This document shows, one piece after another, positions 43,467 to 52,660 of a stretch of DNA of 64,000 bases. The translations under genes and the position numbers were made by a program. The notes below the pieces were generated by a model that worked only from the letters and a program-made list of their open reading frames with translations, was not told the origin of the DNA and ran no database searches. Source of the stretch: Martinezella lusitana (GTDB taxonomy: Bacteria; Pseudomonadota; Alphaproteobacteria; Rhizobiales; Rhizobiaceae); the NCBI RefSeq assembly GCF_016901135.1, contig NZ_JAFEVL010000003.1:310001-374000 (forward strand), written 5' to 3'. The number at the start of each line of letters is the position of its first letter. The first letter of the stretch is position 1.

Positions 43467-44956
43467 TCGGCGCTGACTCACCCCTTCTCGATGCGAGGAG
43501 CATTTCCAAGCGCTTCGCCGCCTTTCAGGCGCTCGACGACGTTTCGTTGAACGTACAGGCCGGCGAAGTTCATGGGCTGCTGGGCGCAAACGGCGCGGGC
43601 AAGTCGACATTGATCGGTGTGCTATCCGGGGCCCTACCCCCGGACAGCGGCAGTCTGACCGTCGCTGGTCTTCCCGTAGCGCTCGGCTCGCTGACAGCCT
43701 CCCGGCGTGCAGGTCTGATGGTTGTGCATCAGGAACTGATGCTGTTTCCGGACCGCTCCGTCGAGGAAAATATCTACGCAAGCGTTCTGCCGAAGGCGCC
43801 TTTCGCCTGGATCTCGGCGCGTCGGCGGCGTCGACAGGTGGATGAGGTCTTACAGCGGCTGAGCGCTCGGGTCGACCTGCGCGCCAGGGTCGGTGACCTG
43901 CCCTTGTCTCATCAACAACTGGTGGAGATCGGGCGGGCGCTTTGCGCAGGCGGGCGGGTCCTTATATTGGATGAGCCAACGTCTTCGCTATCCCAGCCGG
44001 AAGCTGCGGGGCTTTTCGAGGCCATTCGCGCGATCGTCGCCAATGATGCGGCCGTGATATTTGTTTCGCACCGGCTGGACGAAGTCCTTGCGCTGACCGA
44101 CCGGATCACCGTGCTGAGAGATGGCCGTCTCGTCGGAAGCTGGCACACCCGTGACACCGACATCAGCTTCATTACGCACGCCATGGTCGGGCAACTCGCG
44201 GAGGAAAAGCCACGACCGTCACGGCGATCCGAAGAGCGAACGGCGCTGGCATTTTCAGGCCCCCTGCCCGGCTTCGCAAAGATCGATTTCTCACTAAGCC
44301 CCGGAGAGGTCGTCGGCCTGGCCGGATTGGAGGGATCGGGTGTATCGCGAGCGCTGGAGGCCTTCGGCGGTATCATCCAAACCTCGGCTCGCATTGTCGT
44401 CGATGGCCGGCAGGTCACGTTCAAGAACCCGCTGCAGGCGATTGCGAGGGGTGTCGTCTACATGCCGCCGGATCGAAAGCTCGATGGTCTGTGGCTGGAC
44501 AATAGCGTTGCAAACAACATTGCAGCCGCTGTCGTTGCCAGGATGCAGCCATTCAAGCTGCTCAGCAGATTGCGCCTGGAGCGGATCGCTGTCGAACGCT
44601 TGCAGCAGGTTGGAGTTCGCGGAAGCGCTCTTAGAAATGCTGTCGCCAGCCTCTCCGGAGGCAACCAGCAGCGCGTTCTGCTTGGGCGGTGCCTCGAGGC
44701 AAGACCTCAGGTGCTGTTGCTCAGCGACTTCACCCGTGGCGTCGATGTCAGCGCAAAGGCGGCAATTCATGGCTTGATCCGCTCTCTTGCCGACAAGGGT
44801 CTGGCGATTTGCGTCACGTCGTCCGATCTCGAAGAACTCTTGGGTATTGCCGACCGAATCGTCTGCATGCGCAATGGGATGATCGTCGCCGATCGGGCCA
44901 GCATCGAATTCGACAAGCGCAGCCTGCTGGAGGTGGTTTCCCGCGAGGCGGCGTGA
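43463..44956 (+). CDS. Ribose-type (RbsA-like) double ABC ATPase
   Basis: The 497-residue protein contains two ATPase domains. The first has Walker A GANGAGKSTL at about residue 38 and Walker B VLILDEPTSSLS, with signature LPLSHQQLVEIGRAL. The second has the degenerate P-loop LAGLEGSGVSRALEAFGG usual in this family, and an intact LSGGNQQRVLLGRCL. It powers uptake with the permease and binding protein encoded upstream, overlapping the latter gene by four bases. Confidence 0.87.
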   Translation: MIGADSPLLDARSISKRFAAFQALDDVSLNVQAGEVHGLLGANGAGKSTLIGVLSGALPPDSGSLTVAGLPVALGSLTASRRAGLMVVHQELMLFPDRSVEENIYASVLPKAPFAWISARRRRRQVDEVLQRLSARVDLRARVGDLPLSHQQLVEIGRALCAGGRVLILDEPTSSLSQPEAAGLFEAIRAIVANDAAVIFVSHRLDEVLALTDRITVLRDGRLVGSWHTRDTDISFITHAMVGQLAEEKPRPSRRSEERTALAFSGPLPGFAKIDFSLSPGEVVGLAGLEGSGVSRALEAFGGIIQTSARIVVDGRQVTFKNPLQAIARGVVYMPPDRKLDGLWLDNSVANNIAAAVVARMQPFKLLSRLRLERIAVERLQQVGVRGSALRNAVASLSGGNQQRVLLGRCLEARPQVLLLSDFTRGVDVSAKAAIHGLIRSLADKGLAICVTSSDLEELLGIADRIVCMRNGMIVADRASIEFDKRSLLEVVSREAA

Positions 44957-45111
44957 GGCGTGGAGCGCCAAGCATCGGCCGCGGCCGACAATGAGACTGG
45001 CCGGCGAAACGGGCTTGGCTTGTTCTCGGGATTTGCTGTTATTACGATGTGAGCATATCAGCAAGACTCGCGCGTCCATCCGCGTGGGATCACAAGCTCT
45101 CGGGAGAGACG

Positions 45112-45882
45112 ATGAAACGCACCGCCAAGCTGAGCGCCACCGACGCGGATCGGCCGACCGACACTCGGCTCCCCCAAATCGAATCCGTGCGGCTATACCG
45201 GCGGATCGCCGATCTGCTGACGACGCGCATCGATCAGGGCCTGTTTCCTGTCGGCAGTTTCCTGCCGGCCGAACGGGAGCTTGCCGAGCAATTGGGCGTC
45301 AGCAGAACCACGGTCCGCGAAGCATTGATCGCGCTGGAGATGGTCGGCCGCGTCTCGATCCGCCATGGCCACGGCGTTCAAGTGCTGGACGCATCGCAGC
45401 CGGGCTATAGCCCTCAGGTGTTGGAGGATGAAGAGCCGATCGTCGATATTGGGCCTATCCAGGTGATGGAAGCCCGTCGCTGGGTTGAACCGAAGACCGC
45501 GGAGATGGCCGCCATCAATCATACCGAAGAGCACCTCGAGCGCATGCGACAGGCGATGCAACTTCAGTCCCAGGCGCCCACCGCCAGGGCCGTTCAGTAT
45601 CGCGATGGCGATCGAAAATTTCACATCGAAATTGCCCGTGCAAGCGGCAATCCAGCCTATCAGGTCCTGGTCTCGTCGCTTTGGGAATTCAGGGCAAAAC
45701 CACTGTTTCGCCGGTTCGAAGAATTGCTCGTCGGGCCTGACCGACCGGTCAAGACAGCCAGGGAGCATCAGGCGATCTATGACGCCATCGCGAGGCGCGA
45801 TGCCAAAGCGGCAAGCCGGCTGATGAGGGTTCATCTCGACGCCGTGTTGCGAGCCTTCATCGAAGGCGCGGACCCTTCGTAG
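45112..45882 (+). CDS. GntR/FadR-type transcriptional regulator of the sugar locus
   Basis: From ATG 45112 (GGGAGAG upstream) the protein has 256 residues. The N-terminal winged helix is clear (YRRIADLLTTRIDQGLFPVG, AERELAEQLGVSRTTVREAL), followed by RHGHGVQVLD, and the C-terminal FCD helical ligand domain contains EARRWVEPKTAEMAAINH and KTAREHQAIYDAIARRDAKA. FadR-type members are usually repressors relieved by the pathway metabolite. It closes the rightward sugar unit, and the three TGGCTGGACCA sites are its most likely operators. No such site precedes the gene itself. Confidence 0.86.
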   Translation: MKRTAKLSATDADRPTDTRLPQIESVRLYRRIADLLTTRIDQGLFPVGSFLPAERELAEQLGVSRTTVREALIALEMVGRVSIRHGHGVQVLDASQPGYSPQVLEDEEPIVDIGPIQVMEARRWVEPKTAEMAAINHTEEHLERMRQAMQLQSQAPTARAVQYRDGDRKFHIEIARASGNPAYQVLVSSLWEFRAKPLFRRFEELLVGPDRPVKTAREHQAIYDAIARRDAKAASRLMRVHLDAVLRAFIEGADPS

Positions 45883-45919
45883 CACCTGGTCTCACTTTAT
45901 CGCGGGTGACCGGCAGGTC

Positions 45920-47428
45920 TCATGCCGGAGATTCAGCGGCATGAATGGCCGCGATGATGGCGACGCTTGCAACGTCATAGCGTCGGTCGTTGAGATGCTC
46001 ATGGACGATCTTGAAGTCATGCATGATAAGAATGCGGTCCGCGAGGCCGATCATTTCGGGCATGTCGCTGGAGATCAGCAGGACCGACATACCATTGTCT
46101 GCCAAGCCGTTGAGAAGCTCGTGGATATAAGCTTTCGCTTTGATATCGATCCCGACCGTCGGCTCGTCGACGATGAGGAGGTCGACATCGGCGGCTAGCC
46201 ATTTGGCAAGCGAAACCTTCTGCTGATTGCCGCCCGACAGATTGCCGACCAGTTGCTCGAGATTTGGCGTGCGGATTTCGAGGCGAGCGGCGAGCGGCGC
46301 GGCGACCTGCCGTTCGGCGCGTGCAGTCAGAAAGCCCAGGCGACCGGCGATCCGATCCCAAACCGTCATCGCCACATTCGTTCGAATTGAATGACCGAGC
46401 ACGACGCCTTCATGCTTGCGGTCTTCGCTGACATAGCCGAGCCGGAACCGTTTGATCGCCTCTTCGACGGAGCGGATTTTGACCGATTTTCCATCGATCA
46501 GCACTTCGCCTGCCGTCAGTCGTTCCTTGCCCAAAAGGGCGCGGGCAAATTCGGTTCTGCCGGCGCCGACGAGACCGTAAATGCCGACGATCTCCCCGCG
46601 CTGGATCTTGAAGCTGATCCGCTCGTGGCCGGCAGCCGTGGAGACGTTACGCACCTCGAGTTTCGGCGTTCCGGCCTGTGGACGACCGGTGCGCGCAATT
46701 ACCGGACGCTCCGCGCGCCCGATCATGGCTTCGATCAGCCTCTGTCTGGTCATGGTCGCCATCGGGGCGCCGGCAAGAGTTGTTTCGCCGTCACGCAGCA
46801 CGGTTATGCGGTCGCAGAGCGCCAGCACCTCTTCAAGCTTATGGCTCACGAACAGGATCGCGGTGCCGCGGTCGCGCAATTGTCGTACCAAACGGAACAG
46901 CGTCTCGCTTTCGGCATCGGTGATCGACGCCGTCGGTTCATCGAGGAGCAGGACTTTCGCCTCGTGGCTCAGCGCCTTGGCAATTTCCACCATCTGCATC
47001 TGCGCCACGCTGAGCCGGCGCACTTCGATGGCTGGATCGACGTCCAGCCCGACCATCTTCAGATGCTTGCGCGCCTCCGCATATGCGGTCTTGACGTCGA
47101 TCAGACCGTTCTTGACCGGCATGCCTTCAAGAAGGATGTTATCGGCGACGGAGAACCGCGGAATAAGGTTGCGCTCCTGATGAACGGCAGAAATTCCAAG
47201 GGCGATGGCATCACGTGGGGATGACAGGAAAAGCGGTTTGCCATCGAGCGCGACCGTCCCTTCATCCGGTCGGTAGACGCCGGTGATGATCTTGATCAGC
47301 GTCGACTTGCCGGCGCCGTTTTCACCCATGAGGGCATGCACCTCGCCGGGCACGAGCGAAAGCGAGGCGCCCTTCAATGCGCGGACGCCCGGAAACGACT
47401 TTTCGACATGATCCAGGATAAGCGGCAT
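45920..47428 (-). CDS. Ribose-type double ABC ATPase (second importer)
   Basis: From ATG 47428 the protein has 502 residues with two ATPase domains. The first has Walker A GENGAGKSTLIKI and Walker B VLLLDEPTASIT. The second has the degenerate GLVGAGRTEFARALLG, LSGGNQQKVSLAKWL and LLIVDEPTVGID. It is the last gene of the leftward importer operon: the permease stop and this start overlap. The neighbouring esterase and GntR regulator hint at a sugar or glycoside substrate different from that of the first importer. Confidence 0.87.
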   Translation of the reverse strand: MPLILDHVEKSFPGVRALKGASLSLVPGEVHALMGENGAGKSTLIKIITGVYRPDEGTVALDGKPLFLSSPRDAIALGISAVHQERNLIPRFSVADNILLEGMPVKNGLIDVKTAYAEARKHLKMVGLDVDPAIEVRRLSVAQMQMVEIAKALSHEAKVLLLDEPTASITDAESETLFRLVRQLRDRGTAILFVSHKLEEVLALCDRITVLRDGETTLAGAPMATMTRQRLIEAMIGRAERPVIARTGRPQAGTPKLEVRNVSTAAGHERISFKIQRGEIVGIYGLVGAGRTEFARALLGKERLTAGEVLIDGKSVKIRSVEEAIKRFRLGYVSEDRKHEGVVLGHSIRTNVAMTVWDRIAGRLGFLTARAERQVAAPLAARLEIRTPNLEQLVGNLSGGNQQKVSLAKWLAADVDLLIVDEPTVGIDIKAKAYIHELLNGLADNGMSVLLISSDMPEMIGLADRILIMHDFKIVHEHLNDRRYDVASVAIIAAIHAAESPA

Positions 47429-47429
47429 G

Positions 47430-48386
47430 TCAGTCTTCTCCCACCCGAACTGCCCGGTAGCGATTGATCCAGACCGCAATGAGGATCAAAGCCCCGAGCA
47501 GGAACGTCACCCAATAGGGATCGACGGCAAGCAGCACCATCGCATTCTGGATGAGACCGACCAGGAGCACGGCAATCACCGTGCCGGTGATCGAGATCGC
47601 GCCGCCCGCGAGACTCGCGCCGCCAATGATCGGTGCGGCGAAAGAAATGACCAACCAGTCCGCGCCGATCGTCGGCTGCGCCGACCCGAGTTGCGCCACG
47701 GCGAGCACGCCCGCCGCCGCAGCCAGGAGGCCGGAGAGCGTATGGGCGAACATGATCGCCCGACTTACAGAAATTCCCGACAATTCGGCGGCGTGGCTAT
47801 TGCCTCCGACTGCGAGCAGATAGCGGCCTTGTACGGTCCTTGCAAAAAAGATCACCAGCAGCACCGTCACAATGATCGGAACGATGAGCAGCAGCGGGAA
47901 AAGGCCCAGCCGCCCATTGCCGAATGCGACGAAATCCGCTGGCAAATTGTAGAAGGGAACCGCTTGAGTGATGCCGAGATTGATACCGGTAAAAGCGGAG
48001 GCTGTCGCAAGCGTCACAATGAAACCATTGATGCCGGTGCGGACTGTCAGCCAGCCGTTCAGGCAACCTGCGGCGGCTCCGACGCCAAGTGCTGCCAAAA
48101 CCGCGGGCACGGTTGGCCAACCCCAGGCTTCCATGAGGCCGCCAGTGACGATCGCGATAAGCCCGCCGAGCGCCCCGACGGAAAGATTGAGCTGCCCCAC
48201 TCCCAACATCACCATTTGGCTGAAGGCGACGAGAAGCGACACGCAGATGCTGCGCAGCAGGACGAACCAATTAAACTCCGTCAGAAAAGCCGGCGCGCTT
48301 AACGAAAGCGCTGCGATACCAATGAGAACGGCTGCAAAAATGCCGGACCACTGGGTTCGGACAGCCAGGGACAGGAACCGATTCAT
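47430..48386 (-). CDS. RbsC-like ABC permease (second importer, second permease)
   Basis: The 318-residue multi-span protein contains SQMVMLGVGQLNLSVGALGG, the position equivalent to the GEIDLSVG motif of the family, and FAAPIIGGASLAGGAISITG near the end. Its start overlaps the end of the other permease gene by four bases. Two different permeases in one importer suggest a heterodimeric channel, as in AraH- or autoinducer-2-type systems. Confidence 0.86.
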   Translation of the reverse strand: MNRFLSLAVRTQWSGIFAAVLIGIAALSLSAPAFLTEFNWFVLLRSICVSLLVAFSQMVMLGVGQLNLSVGALGGLIAIVTGGLMEAWGWPTVPAVLAALGVGAAAGCLNGWLTVRTGINGFIVTLATASAFTGINLGITQAVPFYNLPADFVAFGNGRLGLFPLLLIVPIIVTVLLVIFFARTVQGRYLLAVGGNSHAAELSGISVSRAIMFAHTLSGLLAAAAGVLAVAQLGSAQPTIGADWLVISFAAPIIGGASLAGGAISITGTVIAVLLVGLIQNAMVLLAVDPYWVTFLLGALILIAVWINRYRAVRVGED

Positions 48387-49396
48387 GCGTGCCTCGTCTG
48401 TTGGCGCAGGGCAAGGGCTGCACGGTAGCGTTCAAGGAGAATGGCGCCGAGCAGGAAGATGCCCAGGAACAGCTGCAACCAGAAGCCCCCGATCTGCAGA
48501 ACGAGCAGGCCACTGCGGATCGTCGCGACAAGAAGCGCGCCAAGAACGGTGCCAACCACCGACACCATGCCCCCGGAAAGAGCAGTGCCACCGATAACGG
48601 GTGCCAGGAACGACGGAAGCAACCAGTCGTCGCCGGCAACGGACGGCATCGCCGCAGCCAGGCGCGCGGTCAGCATCAAGCCCGCGCAGGCTGCCAGGAC
48701 GCCTGAGAGGACGTGTACGCGAATGATGACACGGCTGACCGCAATTCCCGACATTTCGGCAGCGCGCGCACTGGCGCCGACGGCCAGGATCTGCCGACCG
48801 AAGGTCGTGTGGGTAAAGAGAAAATAGAGGAGCGCGCCGATGGCGAGCGCGACAAATACAAGCGCGGGGACAGGCCCGAAACTGGTTCGCCCAAAAAGGC
48901 CAAGTGCGGGGGGCAGGCCATTGAGCGGTACGCCCTTGGTCAAAATCAGCATGCCGCCTGAAAACAGGCTTGCGCTTGCCAGCGTTACCACAAAGCTGTT
49001 CACGCCGGTGCGCGCGATTGCAAAGCCGTTGAGCCAACCAAGAGCACCACCGGCCGCCAGCGTCAAGATGATCGCGATGGGCAAGGGCAGTCCAATGACC
49101 TGCAGCAAATATCCGCTCACCATCACGGTGCAGACACCGATTGCGCCCACGGACAAGTTCATCCCCCCGGTCGCGAGAACCACCATTTGGGCGAAACCGA
49201 CAACAACGTCGACCGCAACGGAGCGGAAGAGCGAATTCAGGTTGAACCGCGACAAGAACCCGGCGGAAAGGCTGGAGAAAAAGATCCACATCACAATGAG
49301 GATCAGGAGAAGGCCGAGCTGGGTCGATCCACGCATGAGAATGCTGAGGGGACGCGCGCTCTTTGGTTGGCCCGTGGCGACTTCTGGCGTGGACAT
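48383..49396 (-). CDS. RbsC-like ABC permease (second importer, first permease)
   Basis: The 337-residue multi-span protein has VGFAQMVVLATGGMNLSVGA and FLAPVIGGTALSGGMVSVVG, matching the other permease of this operon in layout. The N-terminus is a cytoplasmic stretch of about 25 residues. It follows the binding-protein gene after a hairpin at 49435-49464. It should pair with the permease encoded downstream. Confidence 0.86.
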   Translation of the reverse strand: MSTPEVATGQPKSARPLSILMRGSTQLGLLLILIVMWIFFSSLSAGFLSRFNLNSLFRSVAVDVVVGFAQMVVLATGGMNLSVGAIGVCTVMVSGYLLQVIGLPLPIAIILTLAAGGALGWLNGFAIARTGVNSFVVTLASASLFSGGMLILTKGVPLNGLPPALGLFGRTSFGPVPALVFVALAIGALLYFLFTHTTFGRQILAVGASARAAEMSGIAVSRVIIRVHVLSGVLAACAGLMLTARLAAAMPSVAGDDWLLPSFLAPVIGGTALSGGMVSVVGTVLGALLVATIRSGLLVLQIGGFWLQLFLGIFLLGAILLERYRAALALRQQTRHA

Positions 49397-49434
49397 CCTG
49401 CTTCTGTCTCTGTTTTGATCCGGGGTCGAATAAG

Positions 49435-49464
49435 CGTGCGATCCCGCGGCAGGAATCGCACGCC
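49435..49464 (-). other. Intercistronic hairpin after the binding-protein gene
   Basis: GCGTGCGAT at 49435-49443 pairs exactly with ATCGCACGC at 49456-49464. It lies between the binding-protein gene and the permease genes, with no T run. Such hairpins protect the upstream message and help keep binding-protein levels above those of the membrane subunits. Confidence 0.65.
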
Positions 49465-49472
49465 TCTTTCAG

Positions 49473-50507
49473 TCATTTGCAGGAGAGATACGTGTCCTTG
49501 AAGGACGCCTGCATCTTGTGGCTCAGCGCCTTCAGGTCATCCTTGTAGGTATCGACATTGGCAGACGAGACGAAAACGGTGCCCGAATCGATGAAATGCG
49601 CAGTCTGCGGCGTCTTGATCCACGGAGCGTCCGGTTTGGCTGCGCATCCGCTGGCAAGCAAGTCGAGAGCATAGGTGCCGATATAGGCTTGGCCATAGGG
49701 GTTCTGGCCAACCGTCCCTGACACGAAACCATCGCGAATCCCGTCCAACACGATTTTGTCGTCGTCGATACCGACCATCTTGATCCGCTTGTCTCCGAGG
49801 TTTCGCAGCGCCTTTGCGGTGACGACGGATGAGATGTAGGCCGTTGTGATGATGCCGCCGATTTGATCCTTCTTGGAGGCAAGGAGCGCATTGACCTTCT
49901 GGTCGCCCTTCTCCTGGTCATCGGTATCGCCGACGGTCTGCAACAGCGTCACCGCGCCGTTCGTTTCGGCAACGGCCTTTTCAACCGCTTGCTCACGCAG
50001 CGTCGTGTTCGGATCGACAAGAAGACCGGCAAGATGAACGATGGCACCCTTGCCGCCCATGGCCTGAATGAGCGATTTCGTGCCGACATAGGCAGCCTGA
50101 TAGACATCGGTCGAGAAGCAGAAAGCCGTGTCTGTCGGATCCTGGGCGCAGCCGGCGATTGCTATCGCCGGAATGTTGTTGCTCTTGAACTCGGAGATCG
50201 TCGAATTGATGCCGACCGGATCGCCGGGGAAGAAGCCGAAAGCATTGATACCCTGCGCGGCAAGGCTTTCCAGAAGTTCGGTCTGCGCCTGCAATTTCCA
50301 CTCGGACGGAACCTTATACTCCGCCGAACCGATGCCGAAGTCCTTGACGGCGTCCTTCTCGGCCTGTTCCCAGGCGCCGAAATAAGGATGCGGACCGCCC
50401 GGTACCAAGGCGATCTTGTTGCTTGACGCAAAACCTGCCGCCGGCGCAAGCGCGACAGAACAGGCGAGGCCGACGGCGAAGACGCCGCGGACGTTGCGGA
50501 TACTCAT
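49473..50507 (-). CDS. Sugar-type ABC substrate-binding protein (second importer)
   Basis: From ATG 50507 (GGGAGGAAAT upstream) the precursor has 344 residues. The signal peptide contains GVFAVGLACSVALAPAAGFA, and the mature domain starts NKIALVPGGPHPYFGAW. Binding-fold features include LESLAAQGINAFGFFPGDPV, DQIGGIITTAYISSVVTAKA and VGQNPYGQAYIGTYALDLLA. It is the first gene of the leftward importer operon, whose promoter should lie in 50508-50670 opposite the esterase gene. The ligand is unknown. Confidence 0.86.
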   Translation of the reverse strand: MSIRNVRGVFAVGLACSVALAPAAGFASSNKIALVPGGPHPYFGAWEQAEKDAVKDFGIGSAEYKVPSEWKLQAQTELLESLAAQGINAFGFFPGDPVGINSTISEFKSNNIPAIAIAGCAQDPTDTAFCFSTDVYQAAYVGTKSLIQAMGGKGAIVHLAGLLVDPNTTLREQAVEKAVAETNGAVTLLQTVGDTDDQEKGDQKVNALLASKKDQIGGIITTAYISSVVTAKALRNLGDKRIKMVGIDDDKIVLDGIRDGFVSGTVGQNPYGQAYIGTYALDLLASGCAAKPDAPWIKTPQTAHFIDSGTVFVSSANVDTYKDDLKALSHKMQASFKDTYLSCK

Positions 50508-50670
50508 GAAATTTCCTCCCGTATAGGCCGGCTGCATTCCTCTAATACAGCGCGCCATGGCTATCGGTAGCATAATGGTATAATGCATGCAATGTTCATT
50601 CATTGACTTTTTGCGGCTCACGCTTTACCAGAACCACTCGGGGTGGCGATGGGCCTATTGGGAGGAACCT

Positions 50671-51627
50671 ATGGCAGAGTATGGCGGGCCAGCGGATCGG
50701 TCGCGACTGCGAGCCGAATTGCGCCGCATGCTGGAGAAGGAGGACGCATCGGGCGATCCGCGAACCGAAAGCCTGTCACCGGACCAGGCACGTATTGCCG
50801 CCGAGGCGTGGCTCACTGCTGCTTGGGGCGACAAGGACGCCGTCGATGCGGTGGAGGATCTCGTCATCACCGACCGGGCCGGCGATCTTCGAGCCCGTCT
50901 CTACCGATCAGACGACAATGCCGGCACCGTCCTTTTCTTCCATGGCGGCGGTTGGGTGCTTGGCAGCCTAGATACGCATGACGGGCCCTTACGCTCGCTC
51001 GTAAAATCGGCCAGAGCGAATATCCTGTCGGTCGAATATCGCAAGGCACCGGAAGCCCCCTATCCGGCCGCTCTGCAAGATGCCGAACGCGCATTGCAGT
51101 GGCTTCGCGCGATCGGGCCATCGAAGGGATTGAGCGCTGAGAGGATCATCGTTGCCGGCGACAGTGCCGGCGCCACCATTTCGGCGGTTCTTTCGATCCG
51201 CGCGCGTCCGTTGAATATTGCGCTCGATGGCCAAGTTCTTGTCTATCCTGCCACTGATCTGACCGGCGACACCGCCAGCCGCGATCAATTTGCCAGCGGC
51301 TTTTTCCTCGACCGGACAACCATGGACTGGTACATCGCGCACTATCTGTCGGCTGGCGCCACGCCTGACGATCCCGGTGTGTCGCCCCTATTGACAGAAG
51401 ATCTGTCCGGCCTGCCGCCAACGCTGCTCGTCACCGCCGATCATGATCCGCTACGCGACGAGGGTCGCGCCTATGCACAGCGTTTGATCGCGGCTGGGAA
51501 CGACGTCTGCTATGTCGAATGGCGCGGCGTGACCCACGGCTTCTTCAATATGGGTGCAACGACCCCGGAAGCGCGCCGGCTGATTGCGCGCATCGGCGCC
51601 TGGGTAAACCAGATTTGGCGGACCTAG
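50671..51627 (+). CDS. Alpha/beta hydrolase of the hormone-sensitive-lipase family
   Basis: From ATG 50671 (GGGAGG 5 bases upstream) the protein has 318 residues. The oxyanion motif HGGGWVLGS, nucleophile GDSAGATISA, acid TADHDPLRDEG and histidine VTHGFFNMG give a complete HSL-family catalytic set. No signal peptide is seen, so it acts in the cytoplasm, hydrolysing a short acyl ester. Divergent from the importer operon, it could de-acylate an imported acetylated sugar. The next gene starts one base after its stop. Confidence 0.85.
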   Translation: MAEYGGPADRSRLRAELRRMLEKEDASGDPRTESLSPDQARIAAEAWLTAAWGDKDAVDAVEDLVITDRAGDLRARLYRSDDNAGTVLFFHGGGWVLGSLDTHDGPLRSLVKSARANILSVEYRKAPEAPYPAALQDAERALQWLRAIGPSKGLSAERIIVAGDSAGATISAVLSIRARPLNIALDGQVLVYPATDLTGDTASRDQFASGFFLDRTTMDWYIAHYLSAGATPDDPGVSPLLTEDLSGLPPTLLVTADHDPLRDEGRAYAQRLIAAGNDVCYVEWRGVTHGFFNMGATTPEARRLIARIGAWVNQIWRT

Positions 51628-51628
51628 G

Positions 51629-52660
51629 ATGAGCGTGACCAGACCGACGGCAAAGGACGCCTCGTCCGCAGGTGGCCGCGGTGAACCTGCCTATCTGGCG
51701 ATCCATGCCGTTCTTCGCGACCACATTCAACGTAACGTGCTCCGCGCCGGACTGGTTCTGGGAGAGGCCAGCGTGGCGCGCGCCTTCAACGTCAGCCGCG
51801 TGCCCGCGCGCGTTGCTTTGACGAGATTGCTTCGGGAAGGCCTGATCAAGCCGCTGGAAGGCAGGGGATTCATCGTGCCCGGAGGCGACCCTTTGCGCAT
51901 CGAGCTGGCCGAGGGCGGTCTCATCCTGTCAGCGGAGGCGGCGGTGCGCCCGATCAACCGCCGTGAGCAAATCTATCCCGAGGTCGAACACGCCGTGGCG
52001 ACCTGCCTCGCCTATGGCCGCTTTCTTCTGAATGAAACGGCGCTTGCCCAGCACTATAATGTTAGCCGAACCGTTGCGCATGAAGTGCTGACCCAGCTGC
52101 AACGGGCTGGAGTCGTGGAGCAGGACAGCAACAGTCGCTGGTATGCCGGGCCATTGTCCGCAGCCGAATTCAAATATCACTACGAGATGCGCATTTTTCT
52201 GGAGCCGCAGGCCCTGCGGCAGGCGGCACCATACCTAGAGCGCCAGGAGCTGCGTCGAAAGCTGGGTCGGATCCGGTCGGCCTCAAAAGGGGCAATTCGC
52301 CCTATCGAACTGGAGGAACTCGAGACTGATCTCCACATCCGGACCCTGGAATTTTGCCCGAACACGATCCTGTTGAACGCGCTGCGCCGCAGCCAACGCG
52401 TCTTGATCGCGACGCACTCGACGTTCGCAGACTATCGCAACCCACAGGACGTTGCGCTGATGATATCGGAGCATATTCAGATCTATGAAGCACTCTGTGT
52501 GGAAGATGTCGAGCTGGCGGTAGCGATACTGGCGACGCATTTGTCGCGTTCTCTGGAGGTCAACCTGGGCATGCTGCGCCGCCTGTCACCTCTGCCGAAA
52601 GACCTTTGCCCTGCTTATCTCATCCCGGTTGCGGCGACGCGGGACCGTGGCCCGACATGA
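51629..52660 (+). CDS. GntR-family regulator with two winged-helix domains and FCD
   Basis: The 343-residue protein is longer than usual. The first GntR winged helix spans about residues 20-85 (IHAVLRDHIQRNVLRAGLVL, then ASVARAFNVSRVPARVALTR). A second helix-turn-helix occupies about 110-160 (NETALAQHYNVSRTVAHEVL). The rest is an FCD-like helical domain with EMRIFLEPQALRQAAPYLER and EHIQIYEALCVEDVELAVAI. Typical members have one winged helix and about 240 residues. It probably regulates the esterase and the divergent second importer. Confidence 0.8.
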   Translation: MSVTRPTAKDASSAGGRGEPAYLAIHAVLRDHIQRNVLRAGLVLGEASVARAFNVSRVPARVALTRLLREGLIKPLEGRGFIVPGGDPLRIELAEGGLILSAEAAVRPINRREQIYPEVEHAVATCLAYGRFLLNETALAQHYNVSRTVAHEVLTQLQRAGVVEQDSNSRWYAGPLSAAEFKYHYEMRIFLEPQALRQAAPYLERQELRRKLGRIRSASKGAIRPIELEELETDLHIRTLEFCPNTILLNALRRSQRVLIATHSTFADYRNPQDVALMISEHIQIYEALCVEDVELAVAILATHLSRSLEVNLGMLRRLSPLPKDLCPAYLIPVAATRDRGPT

